From the NCBI GenBank assembly GCA_946408385.1, contig CAMJSB010000001.1:100347-164346 (forward strand): a stretch of DNA of 64,000 bases, given 5' to 3'. Position 1 is the first letter of the stretch, and every line of letters begins with the position of its first letter. The notes below the pieces were generated by a model. That model worked only from the letters and a program-made list of their open reading frames with translations. It was not told the DNA's origin and made no database searches. The translations under genes were made by a program, and so were the position numbers. Below, in pieces: positions 51,496 to 64,000 of this stretch. Source of the stretch: an uncultured bacterium (GTDB taxonomy: Bacteria; Patescibacteriota; Gracilibacteria; Absconditabacterales; Absconditicoccaceae).

Positions 51496-53154
51496 TTAAA
51501 TTTCATACTCCTCTGTTGCTTTCCATCCACGAGGAATGTACTTAACTTTGGAAATACAGAACCGTTTGTCCTTTTCAGGAAGTGCTGAAGGTGCCCAATT
51601 AACACCGTACACCGACATAGCAGGAGTATATTCCTGAGTGGGGACACTACCACTTGATGAACCGCAGTAACCTCCTGTCATTCCGTACTGGTTGCTAACT
51701 TCCTTCACTGCAGAGATAAAATCTGTCAAATTAGACGAGAATGTACCTCCATGAAAATACTCACGACTTCCGTCCGCATAGACTTTTTCAAGGCTCTCAA
51801 CCTTAAGTTCAAAGGTTCCTGTAGTCACATCAACCTGACCTGCATAGGACTTCACAAGGATGTAATATCCATACTCCTTGAAAAACTTTTCCTCCAAATC
51901 TTTGAATGTAACCTTGGAATCTGAAAGAACTTTCAGGTTCGATACTCGTGGTTCAGGGAGTCGTGCTTCAGCTGTAAGGAAGAAGTTTATCAGTACATTC
52001 TGTTGAAAATCTTCAGCCAACGCATGTCCATTTGGCTTTTTCTTCATGCGAGCTGCAGAATTACGATCGTGAAGGTAGTTCTTGACCACACCCTTATCAA
52101 TCAAAAGTGTATCAACTGCTGGCACTCCTTCCATATCATACTTGTAATGTGCAAGCATGGAAGTGTCCTGAGGACAATCCCAAATCTGAAGTTTTTTCAG
52201 AATCGACATAGAAGCATCAGTAGCTACACATTTTCCAAGCTTTCCTTTGAATATCGTAGAATCTTCTTCAACGATATACCTGCCTGAAAGCATATGACCA
52301 GCTATTGCTTCATGGAAAAGTGTTGCCGTTGCCGAATGATTAAATATCAAGGGATAAATTCCACTAGGCAACTGCTTACGATCAAGAGTGTAGAGAAACT
52401 TCTGAAGTTCTTGTTTCACAGATGGAAATTCAGATTTCAGAGCTTCAAAAGAAGTTGCCATCCGATAAACTCCATCAGTAAACATTCGCTTAGTTTTGCT
52501 TACTCCCCAAGGATCGATCGTGAATCGCATGATATCCTGATTCTGAATGATACGAGTACCATGGGAATCTACTACAATCCACACTTTGCGGTTTGAGGAG
52601 ATTGAAGCATCAAGTTCAGCAATTGGAGCTGACAGATAATAATTTTTCAGCAATTCCTGAAAATCTGAAGCAAATTCTTTGGGGACTTGTTCAAGATTTG
52701 GGAGTTCAAACTCTTCATCTTTCATATGAGGAGCCGGAGATACCTCAGACTCTAAATAAAGTTTTTTGTCCTCCAAAGTAGAGCCATAAAATTCATCCAA
52801 CAGGCCATCGATTCCATTAGCCAAACGAGCCCAGCCAGAAGTCAAAATGCCGTTGTAATTGGAGAGGTACGAATTCTTCAAAGAAATGGAATAATCTACT
52901 TGTTTTTCCTTTCCCTTATAAAAGAATGTAATTAGCATCTCTGGAGCATACTTATAGATTTCCGTACGACCAGGAACCGCATTCAGATAAGGGAGATTAT
53001 ACTTCTCCTCCCTCAAATAGGCGATACGAATACCTGAAATTTTAAAAGTTTTAATTTCCCCATAGGGATCTTCTTTCTTAATTCTCAGATTCATCGCTCT
53101 CTTCATTAAAACTTCTAAAGCCTTAACGATTGAAAGATAATTTTCTGTTTTCAT
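51496..53154 (-). CDS. TldD/PmbA-family metallopeptidase
   Basis: LIFNHSATATLFHEAIAGHMLSGRYIVEEDSTIFKGKLG...VDTLLIDKGVVKNYLHDRNSAARMKKKPNGHAL; no in-frame TGA over 553 codons. Confidence 0.88.
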   Translation of the reverse strand: MKTENYLSIVKALEVLMKRAMNLRIKKEDPYGEIKTFKISGIRIAYLREEKYNLPYLNAVPGRTEIYKYAPEMLITFFYKGKEKQVDYSISLKNSYLSNYNGILTSGWARLANGIDGLLDEFYGSTLEDKKLYLESEVSPAPHMKDEEFELPNLEQVPKEFASDFQELLKNYYLSAPIAELDASISSNRKVWIVVDSHGTRIIQNQDIMRFTIDPWGVSKTKRMFTDGVYRMATSFEALKSEFPSVKQELQKFLYTLDRKQLPSGIYPLIFNHSATATLFHEAIAGHMLSGRYIVEEDSTIFKGKLGKCVATDASMSILKKLQIWDCPQDTSMLAHYKYDMEGVPAVDTLLIDKGVVKNYLHDRNSAARMKKKPNGHALAEDFQQNVLINFFLTAEARLPEPRVSNLKVLSDSKVTFKDLEEKFFKEYGYYILVKSYAGQVDVTTGTFELKVESLEKVYADGSREYFHGGTFSSNLTDFISAVKEVSNQYGMTGGYCGSSSGSVPTQEYTPAMSVYGVNWAPSALPEKDKRFCISKVKYIPRGWKATEEYEI

Positions 53155-53311
53155 ATTTGTAAAATTTTGATTGGTATTTTGTTTAAATGAAGTAGTATAT
53201 AAAGAAAAATTAGACAAAGTCAATAGAATATTCCCCATATTCTTATTTATTTCTATTAAAAAAACATATCTCGAAAGAACTAAAAGGCTCTATTTTATTT
53301 TAACCAACCGA

Positions 53312-54637
53312 TTATCAAAATTTTACACCATCTTCTTCTCCCGTTTGCATATTTTTTACTTTATAAATTCAATCACTCCATTCTCATTCTCCTAGAATCA
53401 CAACATAAGGAATTCATTTCTTATCAGCATATCCAAATTGTTTTCCTAATTTATCTGATTGATAGTATAATTCACAATTCTTACCTTCTTTTTGAAATTT
53501 ATTCATAAGTTTGAGAATCTGTCACTTTGTTTGTTCAAAATTCAAGAATAAATATTCAGTTGCAGTTTTTTGTTCAGTATTTTTATTTTCTTCCCCAAAA
53601 ATTTTAGATAACAGACGAGAAATTCAAATTGAGCCTCCAAATCCAGCATAAATATCTTTTTTAGGATTTAGGTATCCAGTTAAATGGTCATATTTTCCTC
53701 ATCCACAAATAGAACCTAGTCATTCATCGCTTTTCAAAACAGCTTCAAATACAGTTCCGCTATAATAGTCTAATCAACGAATGATTTGCAAATCAATAAC
53801 ATAATTTAACTCTTCTCATGTATTCTGTTCCCAAGTTTCAAAGAAATTCAAAACTGATTTTAATTCTGCCAATCACTCAAAGAATAACTTATTTTCACTT
53901 AATTTATCGATTTCTTTGATTTCTTTTACTGTATATGTGCGAGAGATTATTTCATTAATTTTTTCTGCATCTGATTTTTTAATTCATGCATCCACAAGTG
54001 ATGCAATAAAATTTTCAGCTCAGATTTTTTTTCTTTTATCGATATAAGAACAAACTACAGGAGTTTTTTCTTCTCAAATCAAATCATTCAAAAGTCAGAT
54101 TATTAATTTTCTATTACTTATATGAAATACAGCTTCATCTTTTACTTCCAGCTTTTTCAGCACAGCATCTAAAGCATGCATCAAAGTTAGAATAGTTTCA
54201 CCATCATAGTAAAGTACAGTTTTTTCGTCGTCTCTCCTCCAAATTACATCAATATCGCATTGCCAAAATTCACGATAACGTCCTTTTTGAGCTCTTTCTC
54301 CACGCCATACTGGTTGGATTTGAAATCTTTTGAAAGGAAAAGTCAAATCATTTTCCCAATCTAGTACATATCTAGCGAAAGGTACAGTTAGGTCAAAATG
54401 TAGAGCATAGTCTTTCAAATCACTAGCTCATTGAGCTAATCCATAAAGTCCAAAAATCTGCTTTCATGTTTCTTCTCAATTTTTTGATAATAGTACAGCA
54501 TTACTTTCTACTGCAGGAGTGTGGATATGAGTATATCAAAATAATTGAAATTGATTTTGAATTTCGCTAATCAATTGGTCAAAAATGCGCTGTTCACTAG
54601 GTGAGTATTCCACAAATCCTGAAGGACGTAAAGCCAT
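53312..54637 (-). CDS. hisS: Histidyl-tRNA synthetase
   Basis: [32 protein letters not shown]...[55 protein letters not shown]...[14 protein letters not shown]. Confidence 0.96.
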
Positions 54638-54706
54638 AATTACACAAAAAATATGTAAAATTTCAGTCTGAATGATATTTGATTGACTATAAAATTCAAG
54701 TTAAGT

Positions 54707-55219
54707 TTATTTTTTAGAAACCTTCTTCCTTTTTGATTTCTTATCTGATTCTACTGTTCTCTTTCTAGTTTTTTTAGCACTAACTTTTTCTCACTCTTCA
54801 AAACCATCTTCCTCATTTTTATTTTTTTCAATCAATTCTATAATTCAATTTTTCTTATTAGAACTACGAACAGTTTTTTTTGCATCTTTATCTGAAATCT
54901 TTTTTTTATCATTCATCGTCTCAAATAGCTCCTTTGACTTTATAGATAAGAAGAACTCATTTTCTATTTTCTTTTTTACTCTTCTAAGCACTTTTGCTGA
55001 TATTATAGCAAGAATTATAACTAGAAACAAAATTATTCAATATGCAGCTGCAAGTATTCGATTTACATCGCATGGAGCTGACATTTCAGCAGAATGTAAT
55101 GAACATTGCATAAAATGATAAAAAACATCAATTGTCCCTACTATCAAAATCATAGGTATCATATAAGAAAATAGCTCTCTCCAAAAATACCATCGATTTC
55201 TTTTTGTAGTAAGTTTCAT
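54707..55219 (-). CDS. Hypothetical membrane protein with Lys-rich C-terminus
   Basis: Two provided ORFs joined by TGA=Gly; ends ...TRKRTVESDKKSKRKKVSKK. Confidence 0.65.
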
Positions 55220-55363
55220 TTTGTTGGTGTTTTATGATATAAATCACAAATTCAATATAAAAATATTATAAACAATGTCTAGTGAAAATTTTATTAAAGA
55301 AAGATTTGTTTTTATTAATATTTTCTTTATAAGAAAAATGTTTAAAAAAATCTGATTTTTTGA

Positions 55364-55795
55364 ATGAAGAAAAAACGAATTATTGCATCATTATTTTGCT
55401 TATTATTAATCTGAATCGATCAATTCACAAAATACCTTTTTTATAATCAAGAAATTTGAAATCAGATTCCTTTCTTAGATCCTTTGTTAAATAAAGGGAT
55501 TTCTCGATGAATGTCCATGCCAATGATAGTAATTTTTATTGTCAGTGTACTTTGTGTTTTATTATTCATTTTCTTATTTCATAAAAAATATATCACAATT
55601 CTTGACTTTGCATTATTAATGGCTGGGACAATCTGAAATTTAATTGATAGAATTTGGCTTGGAGGTGTGAGAGATTTTTTATCCATAGGAAGTTTCCCTG
55701 TATTCAATATAGCAGATGCATTTCTAACTTGTGGAGTAGCACGAATTTGCATCAAAGAAGCATTCTGTAATCCAAAAAAATATAAAAATTCATAA
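55364..55795 (+). CDS. lspA: Lipoprotein signal peptidase
   Basis: IGIDQFTKYLFYNQEIG...NKGISRGM...[39 protein letters not shown]. Confidence 0.92.
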
Positions 55796-55808
55796 CTATA
55801 TTTCTATA

Positions 55809-56573
55809 CTATTGTAATCAAAATTTTTTTCTCAGATAACTCGCCAATTCTTCATATTTTTTCTGCTCTTCATATCATGCAAATTTCCATGAATAACTGA
55901 GCATATCTACAACACTTTGATACACTTTTTTAGCTTGTTCCGATTCTAGTTTCCTAGCATCTGGATAACTATTTCTCAATTTTTTTGCATAATCGGCACT
56001 TATATCCTGATATTTTGATGGCAAATCTCACCATGTAGAGGTAAGTACTGCAATTATTGCATTTACTGCCTTTAAAGTCCTGATTTTATTTATCGCTTCT
56101 TTATCACTCAATCTATCATAGTTTTTATTGGCCTTTGCCTTATTATAATCTTTAGTAAATAAACCTAATTTTCACACTCATTTAAAATGTTCTTGCCAAT
56201 ACTTATCAAGTTTACTAATCTGGACTTTTTTTCACGAAGCTCCTATCATTTCATTATTTCACATATAAAAAGCCACATGAGTTATCTCATTCTTTGATTC
56301 ATAAGTATTTTTAAAGAAAATCAAATCTCAAACTTCTGCATGTGGTAAATCCGTATGCATATTTCATGTTGATGAAAATTGTTCTCATTGCATTGCTGAA
56401 TTTCTTTCCATTGTTATTCATACATTTCACAATACTACTTGCACAAATCTACTACAATCCGTTGGATCTCATGGTAAATCTCAATTTCATCAAAATTGGT
56501 ATGGAGTATCCAAAAACAATTTCGCAATTTTTATTATTAAATCACGATCTTCAGCTGTTATTTTTGTTGCCAT
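55809..56573 (-). CDS. NlpC/P60-family peptidase
   Basis: MATKITAEDRDLIIKIAKLFLDTPYQFGGNGDLPGDPTDCSRFVQVVLGNVGITMERNSAMQGEQ...LPHAEVGDLIFFKN...ITHVAFYMGNNEMIGASG (Cys/His), TGA=Gly throughout. Confidence 0.88.
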
Positions 56574-56791
56574 ATAAATTTTATATAAAGTATAAAAGAT
56601 CTGACAACTAGACAATATCTGTATTAGACAAAATTGCAAGCTTGTTTTATTAATTTAATCCCTAAAATATGAGCAACCTATAAAACGGCGTTAGTCATTT
56701 CTTTTTTTAAATTTCTTGCAATATTTTTCATAATTAATAGAATTATTTTATTTATTCTTATATTATTTGATTTACTCCTTACCAAATAATA

Positions 56792-57901
56792 ATGTGAAAG
56801 AATAAAAATTTAGTATATCCAAATTATAATGACTGTATTGTTAATCTAGCGTGCAGTATAAGAAAATATTTTTGACTAAGTTATACTAATAATACACTAA
56901 ATGATATAGATGTTTTATTAGAAAGTAAGCAACCCAAAAATGTTGTTGTGATATTATATGATGGAATGTGAGCAAATCTAATTAAAAGAATCATTCCTGG
57001 TAGTTTCTTATCTAAAAATATGATTAGAAGTTTTAGCAGTGTTGCTCCTGCTACCACAACGGCATCTACAATTTCAATGTTGACTTGATTATATCCTAAA
57101 GAACATGGTTGGCTATGATGGGATTTATACATAGAACCTGAAAATAAAATAGTTAGTCTTTTTACTAATGAATTAAAAGACACAAATATACAAGCTCAAG
57201 ATTATTATGTCGCTATGAAATATTATCCATATCAAACCATTACAGATGAATTAAATCAAAATGGAGAATATAGTGGTATGTATATTTCACCATTCGGTGA
57301 TATTAAGTATGAAAATTTGCAAGACATGACAGATAAAATATATAATTGCTGCGAAGAAAAAGGTAAAAAATATATTTATGCATATTATTCAGAACCAGAT
57401 TCAACAATGCATGAATTATGAACAGATAGCGAAGAAGCAAAAAAATTATTTGAAAATATAAATAGCAAAACAGAAGAATTATGTAAGAAACTAAATGATG
57501 ATAGCATAGTAATAGTTATTGCAGATCATGGACATTTAAATTGTGAATGAATTCTATTAGATAATTATCCTGACTTCAAAAATACTTTAGATGGAGATAT
57601 CCGGATTGAAGGTAAACTTTGCACTTTCAAAGTAAAAGATGAAACAACATTTAAAGACTTATTTCAAAAATACTTTAGCAAAGATTTTTTATTATACACA
57701 AAAGATGAAGTAATAAACATGAATTTGTTTGGTCTTGGTAATGAACATGAATTGTTTAGAAAATCATTAGGTGATTATTTTGCACTTTGATATACAGACA
57801 AATATTTTAGATATTCTGAAGCTTCTCCAGACTTAAAATCTATACATTCATGATTCACTGAAGATGAAATGTTAATACCACTAATCATTTATCATAAATA
57901 G
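56792..57901 (+). CDS. Type I phosphodiesterase/nucleotide pyrophosphatase-like protein
   Basis: VVVILYDGMGANLIKRIIPGSFLSKNMIRSFSSVAPATTTASTISMLTGLYPKEHGWLGWD...IVIADHGHLNCEG. Confidence 0.85.
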
Positions 57902-57982
57902 GGAAGTAAATTTATTCTTGCTCTTTTACTTTTTTCTCTATACGTTAAATAAATAAAGCTTATGCTGGATAAGTAACTTCGT

Positions 57983-58020
57983 ATACAAAAAAGAGACGGC
58001 ATTTGTCGTTTCTTTTTTTA
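57983..58020 (+). terminator. Rho-independent terminator
   Basis: AAAAAAGAGACGGCatttGTCGTTTCTTTTTTT. Confidence 0.75.
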
Positions 58021-58142
58021 GTTTATTAAGATTTAAAAAGAATTTAATTAAAAACTCAAAAATCTTTTTTAAGAATAAATTGAAAAGTAATGAATTTTTT
58101 CTATATTATTTAACTGTTTTATATTTAAATTCATATATAATT

Positions 58143-59072
58143 ATGATTTCAGATTATTCAGAATATCCAAAATTCTATCAATATTTCATGCCAGTTCTTG
58201 AAACTTATTATGGTTGAAGGAAAATAACAGAACACGATGCAAAAAAAGAAATACAAGAAAAGTATTTCCCTAATTATTCAATTGATGTTTTAGCATGAAA
58301 ATCTAATGAACCTCTCATATATTGACGTGCACACCGAGCTATTTATTATCTATTTGTTTGAAACTATCTTTCTAGGGTTGAAAAATGAACTTATAAAATA
58401 ACTGAAAAATGAACAAACTTTCTTAAAGAATGAAAAACAATGACCTTAGAATACCTAAAAAAAGATAGTGATTTTATTAATTCATCATTTCACAAATGAA
58501 GAGATAAATGAGATAAACAAATTCATAATAATACCTCATTAAACGATGAAAGAACTCCTGAAGAAATTTTTCAAGATTCTTTCAAATTAATAGAGGCACC
58601 AAAAAAAGATGAATTACTTGAAAGGTGTAGAGAAGTTGATCCTTATGCTTTTGAAATAATAGTTGGAATACTTTGTGAAGCTATGTGATATTGAACTTTT
58701 ATCGAAACAAAGAAATCTCATGATGGATGAGTTGATGGAATTATAAAATGAGATTCATTATGATTTGATAAGATTTTCATTCAGGCAAAAAAATATTGAG
58801 AGAATTCAATTGTTCATTGAAAAGAAATGCAAGATTTTATATGAGCTCTTGTATCAAATTGAGTGAAAAGAGGTATATTCTTTACTACATCTTCTTTTGA
58901 TAAATCAGCAATTAAAAAAGCAGAAGACTCAACAAAAACATGACATAATATAATATTGATAGATTGAAAACATCTAATCGATCTTATGTTTAAGTACAAT
59001 GTATGAGTACAACAAAAAGAAACATATGTCATAAAAGATATAGATGAAGATTTCTTTGATAGTTTTGTCTAA
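58143..59072 (+). CDS. mrr: Mrr-like restriction endonuclease
   Basis: DPYAFEIIVGILCEAMGYGTFIETKKSHDGGVDGIIKGDSLGFDKIFIQAKKYGENSIVHGKEMQDFIGALVSNGVKRGIFFTTSSF; N-terminal winged-helix-like region. Confidence 0.88.
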
Positions 59073-59141
59073 CATATAAAAAAATTATATCTATGAAAAT
59101 GGTATATTGATTTAAATCAAATTTACATAACAACATATTAA

Positions 59142-61429
<2,288 letters not shown>

Positions 61430-61433
<4 letters not shown>

Positions 61434-62050
61434 TTATGTTTTTCTTTAGTAAAATCTAAATCAAAATAGTATAGATTAGGATTCTCAGGATCCACAAATA
61501 CATCAACTGTGTCTCAAACTGAAATTTTATGACCATTGCAAACTAAATATGGATTTATTGGTCATTCTTTTGCTATTTCTATATATTTCTTCATAGCATT
61601 AATATCTTGTTTCAATCATATCTTTTTAAATAATCATGGATCGTTTGAAAGTTCCATTTCTAAACGATTAAGATTATCGTTAAGCTGTTTTATTGCATTA
61701 TCTTTATCTGACAAATCATAAGTTACTCCATCATATTTTACTTTCATTTCTTCTACTGTACGTCATCCATGCTCAGCATCCTTAAAATATTCACTTTTAT
61801 AAACATTTCATGTTTCATCTTTTACTTCTAATCGATATAAGTAATATCATGAAGAATCTTCATCTCAGCTAACATAAGATTCTTTAACTGATGAAACTTT
61901 TAATCTTTTTAGGACTCAATTTCATTCATATTTAAGTTTTTTAGCCTTACGTTTACGTAAATAGTCTCATACAAAAATGTATATAAAAATTAATAAAATT
62001 CACCCAACAACTACATATCATATTATGTCTGTAAAAGAAAAATCTTCCAT
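61430..62050 (-). CDS. Hypothetical single-TM protein
   Basis: Reads to 62050 with TGA=Gly; ...KISVGDTVDVFVDPENPNLYYFDLDFTKEKHN. Confidence 0.6.
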
Positions 62051-62173
62051 CCTTTTTTATAAAAACTAAAGTACATCATTTTATACCAAATATTACAATA
62101 ATTTCAAATTGATAATCAATCAAATATAAATACATTCAAAAAAGAAAAAGCTGACTTTAATTTTTTATAATCA

Positions 62174-63304
62174 ATGTCTGAAATATTATTTTTACTTGAT
62201 TACTACTCCCCTCATAAATGATGAATTGAGAATGTTTTTGAACATTTGATAAATTGATTACTAGAGAAATGATACAAAATCACATTGATAACTTCTCGCT
62301 TCCAAGAGAATTTGAAAGAATATGAAAAAGTCTGAAATCTAAAAATTTATAGAGTTTGAAAATGAAGAAAATGATTCTTTTTCAAGTGATTTGTGAAAGC
62401 TTGTGAAGTTTTGAGGAAGAATAAGAATATCAAAATAATTCATAGTTCAAGTTACACTTCCGCTATTCCAGCCAGTATTTTAGCTAAACTTTTTCACAAA
62501 AAATCCGTAGTTACCATTCATGAAATTTTTGGTAAATTACGAAAGGAATTGAAACCACGATATTCTCGCCGAATTTTTGAATTATTTGAACGATTGATGA
62601 TTAAATTTCCACATGATATTTATCACTGCGTATCGCTCTACACTTTGAATTCCTTACGTGTAAAATGATGAATTAGTGATAAGAAATTACATCTTATTTA
62701 TAACGGTGTAGACAATGATTTCTGGGATATAAAAAAAGTAAAAAAATCTGAAATAGACCAGCGGAAAAATAAATATTGATGGAATGATTCATATCTTATT
62801 TCATACTACGGTCACGCCGGAAAAACTAAATGAATTGATTTGCTAGTGGAAGCTATCCCTCAGATTTTGAAAGAGAATCATGACTGAAAGTTACTCTTTA
62901 ATATCATTCCATCCAAAAGGAGTGAATCCATTGTTGAAAGAATCAATTCCATATCAAAGCAATTAAAAGCTGAGAATAGAATTCAGATTTTTAGATGATT
63001 TTCCAAGGAAGATTTGAGAATTTTTGTGGCATGTGCAGACGTAATTATCGCTCCATCTTTGGCTGAATGATTTGGATCTGTACATTCAGAAGCTTGTGCT
63101 ATGTGAAAAAATCTGATTACTTCAAATCTTGCTGCAATCCCTGAAGTTGTGAGTGGAAATGTAATTTTGATGTCACCGCCAAGTGAAAAATGAATCTGTG
63201 AATCAATTCAGAAAATTAGAAATTGAAATTTCGATAGAATCCCAGAGAGGAAGTTCAGTTGGAATGATATGATCGATAAAATTATAAATTTATATAAATT
63301 TTAA
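62174..63304 (+). CDS. Glycosyltransferase family 4-like (GT-B)
   Basis: MSEILFLLDYYSPHKGGIENVFEHLINGLLEKGYKITLITSR...IYNGVDNDFW...APSLAEGFGSVHSEACAMGKNLITSNLAAIPEVV. Confidence 0.93.
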
Positions 63305-63305
63305 C

Positions 63306-63518
63306 TTGACATTATACAATAAATTGTTATATTAATTTTGCCATTAAGAGTTGAGTGGCTAAAATAAAAAAATGTTGAACTTTTAAATTTTCGATTATGG
63401 ATAGACAATCTGATGATCATAGAGTCCGTCCTCGCTGTCGAGACAGACCTATTTAAAGACATCATTAATTTTACTAAGTTCTGCATGCACCCCACTGCTT
63501 TCAGGGGGTGCTTTTTAT
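63306..63518 (+). ncRNA. Short transcription unit: TTGACA promoter, possible 19-codon ORF, strong terminator (sRNA or leader)
   Basis: TTGACA-N18-TATTAA; atggatagacaatctgatgatcat...cctatttaa; terminator GCACCCcactgctttcagGGGGTGCTTTTT. Confidence 0.4.
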
Positions 63519-63587
63519 TTTAATCCTATTGAAAAATAATAGTATAAATTTATTCTAAGTCCAGGTTTTAATTATTCTTTGAATATA

Positions 63588-64000
63588 ATGGATTACTCAC
63601 AAGAAGCATTAAATCAGCACAAAAAATATCGCTGAAAACTGACTACCCTACCAAAAGTACCTTTGGAAACAAAAGATGACCTAGCTACATACTATACTCC
63701 ATGAGTAGCGGCTCCATGCTTAGAAATTGCTCAGAATAAGGATTTAGCCTATGACTACACTTGGAAAAACAATTCAGTTGCGATTGTTTCAGATGGTTCT
63801 GCTGTTTTGTGATTAGGAAATATCGGGCCAGAAGCATGACTACCTGTAATGGAATGAAAAGCCATTCTTTTCAAAAAATATGGAAATATCGATGCAATTC
63901 CTATCGTACTAAATACTCAAGATCCAGACGAAATTATCAAAGTAGTAGAAGCTATTGCTCCGACTTTTGGATGAATAAACCTGGAAGATATCGCTGCTCC
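63588..64000 (+). CDS. Malic enzyme (NAD(P)-dependent), 3' truncated by window
   Basis: MDYSQEALNQHKKYRGKLTTLPKVPLETKDDLATYYTPGVAAPCLEIAQNKDLAYDYTWKNNSVAIVSDGSAVLGLGNIGPEAGLPVMEGKAILFKKYGNIDAIPIVL. Confidence 0.95.

Noticed and set aside
51447-51653. Antisense and alternate-frame ORFs across coding regions (e.g. 51447-51653, 52003-52287, 31684-32184, 56881-57183)
   Set aside because: They lie opposite or in other frames of strongly supported genes and lack recognisable domains.
58143-59072. Multi-gene defence island around mrr
   Set aside because: Mrr is flanked by housekeeping or metabolic genes (phosphodiesterase, ligA); no other defence genes recognised.

Overview
This 64 kb window comes from a bacterium that reads UGA as glycine (NCBI translation table 25). 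The lineage is Candidatus Absconditabacteria (SR1) or Gracilibacteria, and I lean towards SR1 because of the II/III-like RuBisCO. Nearly every conserved gene is broken in the standard-code ORF track by in-frame TGA at conserved Gly positions. Reading TGA as Gly joins the fragments into about 55 full-length genes. These include proS, lysS, hisS, gyrA, ligA, groES/groEL, clpP, glyA, murB, lspA, rlmE, tdk, a sirtuin, HU, RuBisCO, malic enzyme, PilB/PilC and pilin-like proteins, a TldD/PmbA protease and Mrr. I joined the fragments by hand translation and checked that lengths were multiples of 3.

Most interesting observations: (1) a ~1.45 kb ORF-free region (37.37-38.85 kb) packed with long helices, made of two divergent copies of what looks like a large structured ncRNA; (2) three copies of a ~130-150 nt hairpin leader plus terminator, each 20-40 nt upstream of a start codon, two of them before proteins with the same N-terminal zinc ribbon; (3) a tRNA-like gene with a ~100 nt structured insertion in the anticodon arm; (4) a P-loop kinase domain inserted inside the WFGDWE...VVDENGEPLLVYHGS motif of an ART-like polyvalent protein; (5) a GTCATTCTGA/TCAGAATGAC inverted-repeat family found between genes and also translated inside LigA and a surface protein; (6) genes with no TGA codons (tldD, tdk, HU), which may be later acquisitions.
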